Shown here: positions 22,998-33,760 of the stretch, one piece after another | How positions within the stretch are numbered: the first letter of the stretch is position 1 | Layout of the letters: each line of letters starts with the position of its first letter | Source: Gerris lacustris | Lineage: Eukaryota > Arthropoda > Insecta > Hemiptera > Gerridae | Assembly: GCA_951217055.1 (NCBI GenBank) | Contig: OX578280.1 | Location: forward strand, 6,262,001 to 6,326,000 | Direction: 5' to 3' | DNA length: 64,000 bases | Program-made: the position numbers and the translations under genes | The notes under the pieces: generated by a model | The model's input: the letters and a program-made list of their open reading frames with translations, nothing else | Databases searched by the model: none | What the model was told of the DNA's origin: nothing

Positions 22998-23495
22998 TTG
23001 TTTCTTGGAAAACTTCCGGCACTTCTCTAGATTGTTATTCCCCTTATAAGAAACAGGTGGGAGTAACAATCTAAAGAAGGTATAAGGAATTTTCTTCTTT
23101 AGACTGTTACTCCCCTTATAAGAAACAGGTGGGAGTAACAATATAAAGAAGGTGTACGGAATGTTCTTCTTTAGACTGTTACTCCCCTTATAAGAAACAG
23201 GTGGGAGTAACAATCTAAAGAAGGTGTGTGGAATGTTCTTCTTTAGATTGTTACTCCCCCTTATAAGAAACAGGTGGGAGTAACAATATAAAGAAGGTGT
23301 ACGGAATGTTCTTCTTTAGACTGTTACTCCCCTTATAAGAAACAGGAGGGAGTAACAATCTAAAGAAGGTATAAGGAATGTTCTTCTTTAGACTGTTACT
23401 CCCCCTTATAAGAATCAGGTGGGAGTAACAATATAAAGAAGGTGCGTACGGAATGTTCTTCTTTAGACTGTTACTCCCCTTATAAGAAACAGAAG
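22998..23495. repeat. Tandem hairpin array, about 72-bp units, gene copy 1 intron 1
   Basis: About seven units. Each has an arm TTCTTTAGACTGTTACTCCCC, a loop TTATAAGAAACAGGT and a complementary arm GGGAGTAACAATCTAAAGAA, so each unit folds into a stem of about 20 bp. The unit length is a multiple of three, which creates two 90-codon minus-strand frames with repeated sequence; these are not called genes. A related array with different loops sits at the same place in gene copy 2. Confidence 0.85.
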
Positions 23496-23599
23496 TGTGA
23501 TATACCTTTGTCCCTAAGTACATTGGACTAAATATCCCTTTGTCTAAATAGTTATTTAGACAAAGGAATGTATAGACAATTATATCTATTTATATTTTT

Positions 23600-23692
23600 T
23601 AAAAAAAACGATAGGGGAGTAACAATCTAAAGCAGTACCAAACTTGCTTCACTATGTAAACAGAAGGATAAGATATTTGTTTCTCTGTTCAG
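23600..23692 (+). promoter_or_regulatory. Conserved end of intron 1 and splice acceptor, gene copy 1
   Basis: The last stretch before exon 2 is nearly identical to copy 2 (two differences in about 64 bp), ending TTTGTTTCTCTGTTCAG. It includes one lone hairpin-array arm (GGGGAGTAACAATCTAAAG). Confidence 0.6.
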
Positions 23693-23890
23693 ATGCTGAT
23701 CGGAAGCTGTAGCCGTGTAGTTGCTGGCAGGTCTGCTGTTCAGACTGTCTACTGGAGAATGAAGAATGTCGATGGACAGACCAAGATCATCAAGTCGTGT
23801 AAGTCCTTCACTCCGGCAGCCAAAGAATTCAACCCTCCACAGTCAAAAACTAATGGAGCCATCACAGCTCCACCAAGAACTCTGATTTGA
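23693..23890 (+). CDS. Small basic protein of unknown function, gene copy 1
   Basis: 65 residues, MLIGSCSRVVAGRSAVQTVY... to ...TLI, TGA stop. Ten Lys/Arg against two acidic residues; two Cys (6 and 36); Pro-rich C-terminal third. There is no transmembrane segment or clear signal peptide. The first 26 residues lack acids and carry Arg at 8, 13 and 22, which would also fit a mitochondrial presequence (inference only). The start is the first ATG of the spliced mRNA and begins exon 2. Copy 2 (46144) differs at three bases: two silent and one Lys52-to-Arg. I do not recognise the family. Confidence 0.7.
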   Translation: MLIGSCSRVVAGRSAVQTVYWRMKNVDGQTKIIKSCKSFTPAAKEFNPPQSKTNGAITAPPRTLI

Positions 23891-23906
23891 TATCACCTTC
23901 TTATGA
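23891..23906 (+). other. Exon 2 end and splice donor, gene copy 1
   Basis: Short 3' UTR after the stop, up to the donor ATGA|GTAAGT (intron from 23907). The junction is only 16 nt after the stop, so it should not trigger nonsense-mediated decay. A partial duplicate of this donor region occurs within intron 2 at about 24178-24213. Confidence 0.55.
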
Positions 23907-23970
23907 GTAAGTAACTATATCTAATAAAAATGTTTATTTAATTGTGACATGTATAAAGTAAATAACTAAA

Positions 23971-24112
23971 GCCTCGTCCAGACTGCCGAACCGAACAGAG
24001 GAAACCAGCCGAGTATTGGTCTCTGCGCATGCCCAGTCTGAAATGCGCAGGCGCACTTTCTACTGAGCATGCGCAGAGACTAATGTACGGCTAGGTAGTC
24101 TGGACACGGCTT
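23971..24112. mobile_element. MITE in intron 2, gene copy 1
   Basis: Small inverted-repeat element with ends GCCTCGTCCAGACTGCCGA and AGTCTGGACACGGC, and a GCGCATGC-rich centre. The same element sits at the same intron position in gene copy 2 (46421-46582). No ORF. Confidence 0.75.
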
Positions 24113-24307
24113 AACCATTTAACTCATAGCATCAATAGTACAATAAATGATTCTATATTAAAAAAATAATAATAATCACCCTTTTATGAGTAAGTAACTA
24201 TATCTAATAAAAATTAATACATTAAAGAGATTATCTAATATTATACACAATATATCAAATTTGGTCAACAATAAAATTTCATTTTGTATTTTTATTGTCT
24301 GTTGCAG

Positions 24308-25335
24308 AAAGTCAAAAAGGTTCCAAGATGGACTATTGTGATATTCGGAAGTACAAACTTCAACCTCTTAGTCTAGTCTTCAATTCATCATTCATCTGTA
24401 AATACTTCATCAATTCATCATTCATCTGTAAATACATCATCAATTCATCTTCTCTTCTTTAGACTTCAGCAGTCTCCTTTGAAAACAAAACCATTTAATA
24501 CTTCATTCTCGGACTGAGAAATTCACATTGACGAAAATAGAGATACTATTATTTGACAAAATTACTCCACAATAATTTTAATACAATATTTTAATAGTGT
24601 TTTAGTAAAATAATTTTTAAGACCATTATTGGCTTTTGATAACAACTTTGTTTATTGATAACAACTTTGTCCATAGATAACAACTTTGTTTGTTGATAAC
24701 AAATTTGTTTATTGATAACAACTTTGTTTATTGATAACAAATTTGTTCGTTGATAACAAATATGTTTATTGATAAAACTTTGTTTATTGATAACAACGTT
24801 GTTTGTTGATAACAAATTTGTTTATTGATAAAACTTTGTTTACTGATATCAACATTTTCTATTGATAACAAATTTGTTTATTGATAACAACTTTGTTTAT
24901 TGATAACAACGTTGTTTGTTGATAACAAATTTGTTTATTGATAAAACTTTGTTTACTGATATTAACATTTTCTATTGATAACAAATTTGTTTATTGATAC
25001 CAACATTGTCCATTACTAACAACTTGGTTTATTGATAACAACTTTGTTTATTGATAGCAAATTTGTTTATTGATAAAACTTTGTCTATTGATATCTAATA
25101 TTTTTTTTTTTTTTTTTTTTGTCATCTCATGTCTATTAAAGGACATAATTATTTTGCAGTTCATTTAAAATTGTTTGAGAGAAAAAAAAAAGAAAAGAAT
25201 AACTCGATTAAAAATATAATTTAGAACGTTCATATTCGTGGAATATATATTCTCGAATAAAATGTGATATATATGTAAATACTTATTGTAATTTATTTAT
25301 TTATTTTTTATATGCAAATAAAAAACTATAATGCT
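24308..25335 (+). other. Exon 3 (3' UTR), gene copy 1
   Basis: Follows the acceptor TTGTCTGTTGCAG (24307). Non-coding. The end region, with ATATTCTCGAATAAAATGTG, the AU-rich ATTTATTTATTTATT (25291-25306) and AATAAA at 25256-25261 and 25317-25322, aligns with 47230-47300 of copy 2, although the middle is replaced by a minisatellite. AU-rich elements suggest an unstable, inducible mRNA (inference). Confidence 0.55.
24640..25095 (+). repeat. Minisatellite, about 19-bp unit, in 3' UTR of gene copy 1
   Basis: About two dozen units of TTTGTTTATTGATAACAAC with occasional variants (TCCATAGATAACAAC; TTTACTGATATCAAC). Gene copy 2 lacks it, so it expanded after duplication. The 74-codon minus-strand frame is repeat-driven. 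Confidence 0.9.
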
Positions 25336-25481
25336 AATAAGTTTTATGTGTTACATTTTATTTATAATCCCTTTCAATATTAATTATCTCTTTTACGTGT
25401 AGACATAGTATACATGAAGTTATGTGAAACCTATAAATTCTATATTGGCTTATTTAACACGTATAAAGGTCCCCTGGTTAA

Positions 25482-26216
25482 TTTTTAGAGTCCGTAGGCA
25501 AAACCAAGGACCCTTATATTTTCCTGCGTGTGTCTGTCCGTCCGTCCTGCCGCCTGCTGTCACGGCTACACCTTTCATCTGATCACTTTGTTATTTGGCA
25601 TGTACGTGTCTTGTACCTACCCACATATTTAAAAAATATAGCGACTTAAAAAAAATAGTTTTCAAAAAATTAGGGTAAAAAAACTTGAGGGTTAATTTAT
25701 TTATATTTTTTTTCGACACCGTGAGGGGTATCATATGAAAGGGTACGTCGAGCTGATTACAAAAACATATAATTCTTTGGTTATAACTTTGATAGGGCGA
25801 GCGTAGGCGGGTTTGAAGTGGCTGTGAAACGTGCCCCCCCCCCCCCCCCCCTTTATCTCACTTATGTGAAGTTCAAAAAATCAGAAATAATTCCTGAACA
25901 TTCTTCGACCAAAAGTAAAGATACCACTTTTTGGAAATTTCGAAAATAATATTATTTTATTTCTTATTGAAAAAATACGTTTTTTATAATTACGGTCTTT
26001 TCGATGTATTTATATAGTTATAGTCCGGTTCAGTGGTAAAAAAATACTTTATCGGAAGTTTTTTTATGTGTTTTGAGAATTCAGACCCATAGGATAGTTC
26101 AAAGTAGGCTTTTTAGCATTTTAAAAAACACCATCAATAGGGTGCTACTTAAACTATACAGTGTGGCCTACGGACCCTCGCTGTGTGCTGACTAGCACAC
26201 ACATGACCTGTTTATT
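25482..26216 (+). mobile_element. Helentron-like non-autonomous element, copy 2
   Basis: Near-identical to 12378-13067, with the same 5' AGAGTCCGTAGGC...GGACCC hairpin, internal blocks and 3' GTGTGCTGACTAGCACAC hairpin. It carries a C-run (about 25834-25851) absent from copy 1. Confidence 0.6.
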
Positions 26217-26451
26217 ATTAAATAAATGTGTGTGTGGTCACTCTTCTAAACAGATGCTTCAACCATAAACTACAAAACTGAATTTGGTGAAATTTGACAT
26301 ATTTGTTCAGAAAAATCAGACTTCCCTGGTAAAATCGAAAACCATTAGGACAAGTTGATTTTTGATTTCACTTACACTTGTCAAATATATAAATTTACTG
26401 CCACATTGCACTCACTTGAATAAAATTGAGGTATAAACTTTCTGCTATTTG

Positions 26452-28684
26452 ATTTGCATTTTTCATTAAATATAAATTTTAAAATCACACTGCTAAGTAC
26501 GTATACATTGCTAACTACTTATACATAGCGGAGTTAGAAAAGAGACAAAATTAAAAGAAACGAACGAACTGTTTGTACCAAGCAGAGTTAAGGCAAAATT
26601 AAAAGAAAATCATTATTTGTATCATTAAAGCAAGCGTCTTACTATAAATATATATTGAATATAAGAAAAAAGTTGATCATGATGAGTTTATAGTGAAAGA
26701 GTATGTTTGTTAAAGGAGTTTAGATTGAAATAGGACTGTTTTCTACCTTCCCAGCCAATTAATTTAAAATATTATAAAATATATCTCTTCTCTACTCTAC
26801 AGCTTCTGCTTGTATCAGGGTGAAATTTTACATGATTATATTTTATTTATTTACAAAACAAAGTGACATTTTTGACATATATAACAAAAATAATCAAAAC
26901 AAGTCAAGTAACAGGCTTCCTTAATAACACGGTTTCCCGTCTTTTAAAGCTTACGTTTACGCGAGCGTTGCGCGTGAACGCTTGGGCGGATAACGTTTTC
27001 CGACGAACTCAGCCTGGGCATTGGTAAAATGAACATGTGTACCAAATTTCATCCAACTCGGTGAGCTTTTACTCAAGTTATCGTCATCTATAGATTTTGT
27101 GACGGATTTTGCGTGACGGTGATTTCGTGACGGTGAGTGTTTTTGTTGAGATAGAGATTAACTATCTCAACAAAAACACTAGTGTAAAAAAATTTGCCAA
27201 GTCCCGCGAAAAAAGTTGTGAGATCATAGGTTTAGCCAAGTCTCCCACTGTCAGAGTAAGTTCTACTAGGTCTAGTTTATCCAGTGCAAGTACATGTTGT
27301 CTGTCCCTCTCTCTATTCTCTTTCCCAAATCACTCTACACGTTTAAATTTAAAAACATTTTCTGACTTGGCAAATACACACCACAAACTTAAATCAAATA
27401 ATAAATATAATTTTTTCATTTGAGCGTCGCAGCACAAGGATACAAATTTGTATACGACACTGCATTTAATTTTTAGCCTCTTTGTGGTGTGTATTTACCA
27501 AGTCAGAAAATGTTTTTAAATTTAAACGAGTAGAGTGATTTGGGAAAGAGAATAGAGAGAGGGACAGACAAACATCATGTACTTGCACTGGATAAATTAG
27601 ACCTAGTAGAACTTACTCGGACAGTGGGAGACTTGGCTAAACCTATCATCTCACAACTTTTTACGCGAGACTTGGCTTATTTTTTTTTTACACTAGTGTT
27701 TCTGTTGGGATTTCACTTCTTTTTGTACGTAATTTTCATTGCCCCAAACAATTTTTAGTTTTTCTTTTTTTGTTCTTGGATCTTTTTGCTTCCTTTGTTG
27801 TTCTTATTCATTTTTCGTGTAACTTCTTCATCGGTGGGTGTTCAAATTGAACTAAATAAAAGTTGTAGTGAAGATCCTTTTAGGGTAATAATAAAAAACG
27901 TCGATTATCTACATAAAATATCTGAAGTAAATATGTTTTCACTTTAAGATAACTGTCAAATAAACCTCATCGAACGTTCTCAAAATCACTTTGGAACGAA
28001 GTTCCTTATGGCACATTCTAGAGCCCGGGAGTGAATCCGAAAAAACTACCAAAATCACCGTCACGCAAAATCCGTCACGAAATCTACAGATGACGATAAC
28101 TTGAGTAAAAGCTCACCGAAATCAAATTTGGTTCACATGTTTATTTTACCAATGGCCAGGCTGAGTTCGTCAACGCTCGCGTAAACGTAAGCTTTAAAAG
28201 ACGGGAAAAAGTGTTATTAAGGAAGCCGGTTACTTGACTTGTTTTGATTATTTTTGTTATATATGTCAAAAATGTCACTTTGTTTTGTAAATAAATAAAA
28301 TATAATCATGTAAGATTTCACCCTGATACAAGCAGAAGCTGTAGAGTAGGGAAGAGATATATTTTATAATATTTTAAATTAATTGGCCGGGTAGGTAGAA
28401 AACAGTCCTATTTCAATCCAAACTCCTTTAACAAACATACTCTTTCACTATAAACTCATCATGATCAACTTTTTTCTTATATTCAATATATATTTATAGT
28501 AAGAAACTTGCTTTAATGATACAAATAATGATTTTCTTTTAATTTTGCCTTAACTCTGCTTGGTACAAACAGTTCGTTACTTTTAATTTTGTCTCTTTTC
28601 TAACTCCACCATGTATAAGTAGTTAGCAATGTATACGTACTTAGCAGTGTGATTTTATAATTTATATTTAATGAAAAATGTAAG
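26452..28684. repeat. 2.2-kb nested palindrome (foldback element)
   Basis: Outer arms 26452-27118 and about 28053-28684 are inverted copies with a few percent mismatch. They start at CATTTTTCATTAAATATAAA and meet at TCACCGTCACGCAAAATCC. The spacer holds a second inverted pair (27172-27410 and 27470-27708) and a short perfect hairpin (27136-27178). The 104- and 72-codon frames inside come from the arms and are not called genes. Single-arm relatives are at 10885-11175 and 39225-39425. Confidence 0.8.
27136..27178. repeat. Perfect 18-bp hairpin within the nested palindrome
   Basis: GTGTTTTTGTTGAGATAG, a 7-nt loop, then its exact complement. It joins the outer left arm to the inner arm. Confidence 0.85.
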
Positions 28685-29050
28685 GAACTTCGTTCCTACC
28701 GGGTGTCCAGCGACACAATACGTATTTTTTTTAGTTTTAAAGTTCTCTGCTAGGTACTTCTAGTGGCGCTGTTTACAATATTTAAATGTTTTATAATATT
28801 TTTAATAGGTGGTTTTTCTATTAGCCTATAAAGGGGCAAAGAACCAGATTTTTTCGGAATTTTTAATTTTTACTTTATTTCTAAAATAAACTCTACCTAT
28901 ATACAAAATTTCAAGTTTCTAGGATTGTTAGAAGCGCCTTAGAAGTTTGATGAAAGAGTCAGTGAGTCAGTTAGTCAGTGAGTGACAAGATAACAAAACT
29001 ATAGGCTCATATATCTTATGTACTACTATGGGTAGAGGTGTGAAATTTTT
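28685..29050 (+). repeat. Repeat beginning with AGGAACTTCGTTCC hairpin
   Basis: A short perfect hairpin (GGAACTTCGTTCC) at its start also occurs near 28003-28014. It is followed by TTCAAGTTTCTAGGATTG and a GTCAGTGAGTCAG run. It looks like the terminus of a small dispersed element. No ORF. Confidence 0.4.
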
Positions 29051-29280
29051 TATTTCTGGTTCAGTTAATTTTATACGCACTTTTTTACTTTTGTACTTTA
29101 CCCCTGTATTCCTTTGTGTTAATAGTTATTTAGACAAAGGAACATATACAGAGCAGCATGTATTCCTTAGTCTAAATTACTAAGATGAAGGGATATTTAT
29201 TCCAATGTACCTTGGGAGAAATGAACAAACGTGCCCCCAGATTTGACCTACTTCAAAAACAGTTATGCATTTATAGTCTA

Positions 29281-30292
29281 CTAGCCGGATCGGTGCGCTT
29301 CGCGCACCTTATCCGTCTAGAATTTGGCGCTGTGGGTAAAAAATAATTAAAACAATATAAATAATATATCTTTACTGTTACATAATTTCGTATTTTAGTA
29401 CAAGTAGGTTATATTATTTTTTTTTTATGCATTTTCAATTATTCTATTTTATACTACCTTCAATTTTCAATTTTAGGTACAATGAGTCTATGTACCAAAT
29501 TTAAGATCATTAAATTCACTGGAAGCTAAGATATAAATATCTGATTAAATCCAAGATGGCGGCCATATGTTGAAGTAAAAGTACCTTTAATTTTCTTCTT
29601 TATAGCTACCATAAGTCTATATGTACCAAATTTTAGATCTCTAGGTCCTCTAGAAGCTGAGATAATAGAGTTTTATCAAATCCAAGATGGTGGTTATAAT
29701 TCAATATGGTGGCCATATGTTGAAGTGAAAGTACCTTTAATTTTCTTTTTTAGCTACTATCAGTCTATGTACCAAATTTCAGGCATCTAGGTCGACTGGA
29801 AGCTGAAATAATAGAGTGTTATTAAATCCAAGATGGTGGTTATAATTCAATATGGCGGCCATATGTTCAAGTGAAAGTACCTTTAATTTTCTTTTTTAGC
29901 TACTATCAGTAAAACCTAATTTCAGGTCTCTAGGTCTTCTGAAAGCTGAGATAATAGAGTGTTATTAAATCCAAGATGGCGGCCAGAATTCAATATGGTG
30001 GTCATATATCGAAATCAAAATGGCCGCAATTTTCTATTTATGGTACACTCTATCCATGTGCCAAACTTCAAATCTCTGTCGATGGGAAGTAGGAGAATTA
30101 GTGATGAATAAATCCAAGATGGCGGCTATAATTCAATATGGTGGCCATATATCGAAATCAAAATGGCCGCACTTTTCTATTTATGATACACGCTATCTAT
30201 GTACCAAATTGCAAATCTCTGTCAATGGGAAGTAGGAGAATTTGTGATTAGTCAGTCAGTCACTGTCACTCTTAGTTTTTTATATATATAGA
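29281..30292 (-). mobile_element. Non-autonomous Helitron, copy 1
   Basis: Minus strand: the 5' end is TCTATATATATAAAAAAC and the 3' end is GGTGCGCGAAGCGCACC hairpin, then GATCCGGCTAG. It is inserted between A and T. TC at the 5' end, a hairpin about 7 nt before CTAG and no target duplication define a Helitron. The inside holds tandem AAATCCAAGATGGCGG / AATATGGTGGCCATAT blocks. No Rep/helicase. Confidence 0.88.
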
Positions 30293-30354
30293 TTATTGTT
30301 GTATTCATTTAATCCCCTCCTCCCTGTTTACATGGATTTAAGGAAGAAAAACAA

Positions 30355-30500
30355 TTAAGTGAAGAAGGTTAAACTTATATGGGACCAACAATGGGCTAAT
30401 TATGAGACACTAAATAAAAAGAAATGTTTTCGTTCTTAAAAACGATCAATAGCTTCCATTATCCTCGGTATGATCGGAAACAAATCTATTTGCACGTTCA
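30355..30500 (-). repeat. Repeat R1, fragment
   Basis: Inverse of the R1 block containing TTATATGGGACCAACAATGG and the opening hairpin region (GATCAATAGCTTCCATTA, decayed). Confidence 0.55.
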
Positions 30501-30781
30501 TGTCAAAAAGATTCCCAAGAAAAAGAATAGAGTAAACAAAAGAGTATCATTTACTTTGCTAGAGGCTACCTAATCTCTCACGTGCAATGTCCCATGAAAT
30601 CAATTCGATTTAGTATATAATCTAACAATTGACGGAAGTACAAAATCATATAAGATAAAAATGTATTTTACAATGGTCTCTGGCAAAAGATTAGAAGTAG
30701 ATTAATAAAGAAATGTTATATCTACTTTACAGTTCAGTATAACATACTGATAGTAACAATCATTTATTTAATAAAATTTAA

Positions 30782-30862
30782 AAAAATCGGGTTCGGGGTA
30801 CCTCGGAACTTTTCCTCACTTCAGAGGCCACTAAAGTGGCCTCTCCTGCTGCTTCGTAGCAG
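30782..30862 (+). repeat. GGTACCTCGGAAC hairpin repeat, copy 2
   Basis: Same as 13845-13888, followed by a second hairpin (CTCCTGCTGCTTCGTAGCAGGAG). It leads straight into the 5S-like segment. Confidence 0.5.
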
Positions 30863-30865
30863 GAG

Positions 30866-30909
30866 GATGCAGCATTGGACGTGGTCAGTACTTGGATGGG
30901 TGACCGTTC
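30866..30909 (+). ncRNA. 5S rRNA-like segment, copy 2
   Basis: GCATTGGACGTGGTCAGTAC then TTGGATGGGTGACC, identical over this core to 8816-8858. It is the 3' half of a 5S gene, not a functional rRNA. Confidence 0.7.
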
Positions 30910-31625
30910 TGAACTAACTGATTTATTATCATTCTTAAAAAAACCTTATTTTTAATACCTATATTTTATTTAATTATTTGAAGTTTGGCGGTATTTTGAC
31001 AAATGTAAACAAACTTTGACGTCATCAAAATTATTGCACTAATAAATAATTATATTCGCTTAAAACTTTTAAACTAATTAATGGAATTTCATCGGGTTTT
31101 TTTTATATTTGTTCCTTAATTTTTTCCGGTTCCAACAATATGCTATATGTCAAAAACCTATTTATACTTTCAGTATTATTAACCGTCAAAGTTTAAAAAT
31201 TCAAAAATTTATAACTTCAAAATGGCGGCCAAAATCAAAATGAAATTTTGTGGGCTTGTTTGGTCATACAGAGAGGTACATTCAAGCCAAATTTCAACTA
31301 TTTTTAAATATTTGCTGACTCAGCAAACTGGGTTCAAGATGACGGAAAAAGTTGATTTTCCGGGCGGCACAACTACAGGTTAGGACTGATTTTTCTGCCA
31401 AGTTTCAACTCTCTAGGTTAAATACCTTGGACACTACGATGATAACACACATACACATACACACACACACATACATACACACATACACACACACATACAT
31501 ACGTCATGCTGATACCACTCAGGAGGTCTTAAAAACGCCTAAAACGGATAATTCCGTTGAAAAAAAATTTTCGGTGAAAACAATAGGTACTTCTCCTACT
31601 ATTAGTAGTGAGGAAAAGTAAAAAA
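30910..31625 (+). repeat. 5S-associated repeat, copy 3
   Basis: Body collinear with 8105-8815 (inverted there). It contains a CA-type microsatellite (31443-31500) and ends with ACTCAGGAGG and AAAACGGATAATTCCGTTGA. The 89-codon frame crosses the microsatellite and is not called. Confidence 0.7.
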
Positions 31626-31654
31626 AAGCAAAACAAAAACAATTCACGCTTTTG

Positions 31655-32040
31655 TTTCCAATTCCGAACTTGCCGAAGGTAAGTTCGGAAGTTATGTGAT
31701 CGTTCTGAAGAATAAAAATATTTTAGGTGTCCGATTTCAAAAATTCCAAGACAGAAATCCGTTTCAGACATCAGGGAACATTTTTGGTTTCGTGTCTGCC
31801 TACATATCTTAAAAACTACAGGTCTGATTTTAATGAAATTTGGATGGTAGGTCATAATTAGCTCATTGTTGGTTCCATATAGTTTCAACCTTCTGCGCTT
31901 ATTTGTTTCTCTTCTATACGTGCACAAACATGCATTTATTTACAGCTTTATCCTTAAAAGTACGCATCTGATTTCCCCAGATTAATATCAACCAGCTGAG
32001 CTCTTTAACTTTTGGTAAATCAATACTTTAATTTATGTAA
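31655..32040 (+). repeat. Repeat R1, 5' part of an interrupted copy
   Basis: Runs from the opening hairpin to TTTAATTTATGTAATAA. The missing 3' part resumes at 32922, so later insertions (Helitron copy 2 and R2) split one R1. Confidence 0.65.
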
Positions 32041-32043
32041 TAA

Positions 32044-32617
32044 TCTATATATTATATAAAACTAAGAGTGACAGTGACTGACTGATCACTAATTCTCCAA
32101 CTTCCCATTGACATAGAGATTTGAAATTTGGTACATAGATAGAGTGTACCGTAAATAGAAGAGTAAGGCCATTTTTATTTCGATATTTGGCCACCATATT
32201 GAATTATAGCCGCCATCTTGGATTTATTCACATTCTATTATCTCAGCTTCCAGTGGACCTAGAAATCTAAAATTTGGTACATAGACTTGTGGTAGCTAAA
32301 GAAGAAAATTAAAGGTACTTTCACTTCAACATATGGCCGCCATCTTGGATTTAATCAGATACTATTATCTTAGCTTCCAGTGGATTTAAAGATCTTAAAT
32401 TTGTTACATAGACTTATTGTAACTAAAATTGAAAATTGAATGTAGAATAAAATAGAATAATTGAAAATGCATAAAAAAAAATAATATAACCTACTTGTAC
32501 TAAAATACGAAATTATGTAACAATAAAGATATATTAATTATATTGTTTTAATTGTTATTTACACACAACGCCAACTTCTAGACGGATTAGGTGCGAGAAG
32601 CGCACCGATCCGGCTAG
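32044..32617 (+). mobile_element. Non-autonomous Helitron, copy 2
   Basis: 5' TCTATATATTATATAAAACT preceded by A. The 3' end is GGTGCG-AGAAG-CGCACC hairpin, then GATCCGGCTAG followed by T. It shares both ends and GACAGTGACTGACTGA with the copy at 29281-30292 but is half its length and in opposite orientation. Confidence 0.88.
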
Positions 32618-32634
32618 TTATAATATAAACAGAA

Positions 32635-32920
32635 CTTTTTATATGCTACGTTTATACATGGGTAATTTCAAAACAAATATAAAGAACTTGTGTATTTTTT
32701 CCGAACTAACTTTCCATACAGCAAAATTTGCTGAAAACGAATTACGTTCTGCTGAAAGATGGCTAAAAGCATTCAAATAATGCATTGTCATCGTGTTCTG
32801 AGCTATTCTAAAAGTTTCAAATGTCTAGCTACTTGGGATGTTAGTTAAAAGTCGATCGCAAGATTTGTACTGGACAAACAAACAAACAAGAAAGCAAGCT
32901 AATAAAAATGTAGTAAAAAA
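32635..32920 (-). repeat. Repeat R2, partial inverted copy
   Basis: Matches the left half of R2 in reverse, ending at the GCAAGCTAATAAAAA start. Confidence 0.65.
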
Positions 32921-32921
32921 T

Positions 32922-33070
32922 CAAAACAATTTTGACAGATAAAAAAAAAAAACGGGGGAAAAAATTAAACAAATTAGACAATAATGGCTTGTAAAAGCAT
33001 AAAATCAATAAAGTACGTGATAGGATACGAGGAAGCTATGTGCCACACCAATTGGCAGTCTATTTTTGTC
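32922..33070 (+). repeat. Repeat R1, 3' part of the interrupted copy
   Basis: ATCAAAACAATTTTGACAGA through ATTGGCAGTCTATTTT. This completes the copy started at 31655. Confidence 0.65.
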
Positions 33071-33199
33071 ATATGAACCAATCGAGCGGAATAGCGGAAG
33101 TAATTTACATTTAATAAATTAATTATTTGCTCAAAAATGCCATTTTTTATATTTATGCCTGAATAATAAAATGGTTTGACAGGGAGTACGAACCTCTTG

Positions 33200-33549
33200 T
33201 TCGTATCTAACAATTGGGACCATTAATTGGACCCATTTGACTAACCCTGTGGTACAGGATTCAAGCCATTTTACACATCAGTACATAGTAACAATGTACA
33301 ATGTAAGCGAGTATGGTGTAGTTAATTATCTACCAATGAGTCATGTAAACAGAGCTTCAAGGCGGGGGTCATGCCCTCGACCCTCGACCCTGTATCACCC
33401 TCACCCTTGACTCACAAACAGTTCAAATCAGAGCTCACGGAATGGAATCCTGTGTAGGTATCTAACCTGTTTTGCACCCTCTATTGCAAATTTAGGTAAA
33501 ACATAGAGAGCCATGGCGCGGGATCGAATCCACGACCATGATTTTCATC
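33200..33549 (-). mobile_element. tRNA-derived SINE, copy 3 (5' truncated)
   Basis: Minus strand B-box GGTCGTGGATTCGATCC and the body AAGCGAGTATGG / AATGTAC match copies 1 and 2. The A-box side is missing: the sequence switches at a TTAA to a piggyBac-like end. Confidence 0.65.
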
Positions 33550-33760
33550 TTAACCCTAGAACGACTTATTGGGGTTCCACAGACCCCATACAAACTATAA
33601 TTAAGTTTATTTTTTGTATTTCTCTAAACCTAGACTCCCTTCTAATTTACCTTTAAACCTTTCTGTGTAAATACTGATAACAATACCTATGTTATTAGTT
33701 TTAGTTTTATTTTAGTATTCATTAGAATTAGAGTTGGGGTCCCATAGACCCCTGTGTGCC
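33550..33760 (+). mobile_element. Possible piggyBac-type end
   Basis: TTAA followed by CCCTAGAACGA resembles the piggyBac target site and terminal repeat (CCCTAGAAAG type). Two GGGGT.CCA.AGACCCC hairpins follow (33571-33588 and 33735-33752). No matching right end or transposase was found, so the call is tentative. Confidence 0.35.

Noticed and set aside
22998..23495. Hairpin array as a CRISPR array
   Set aside because: Eukaryotic context, each unit is itself an inverted repeat, the spacers are not unique and no cas genes are present.
22941..23523. Two 90-codon minus-strand frames with repeated LLPPVSYKG / NSLKKNIPYTFF motifs
   Set aside because: They are produced by the 72-bp hairpin units, whose length is a multiple of three; the homologous array in gene copy 2 gives a different and broken reading.
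27109..27758. 104- and 72-codon frames
   Set aside because: Lie in the inverted arms of the nested palindrome and are not supported by the single-arm relative at 10885.
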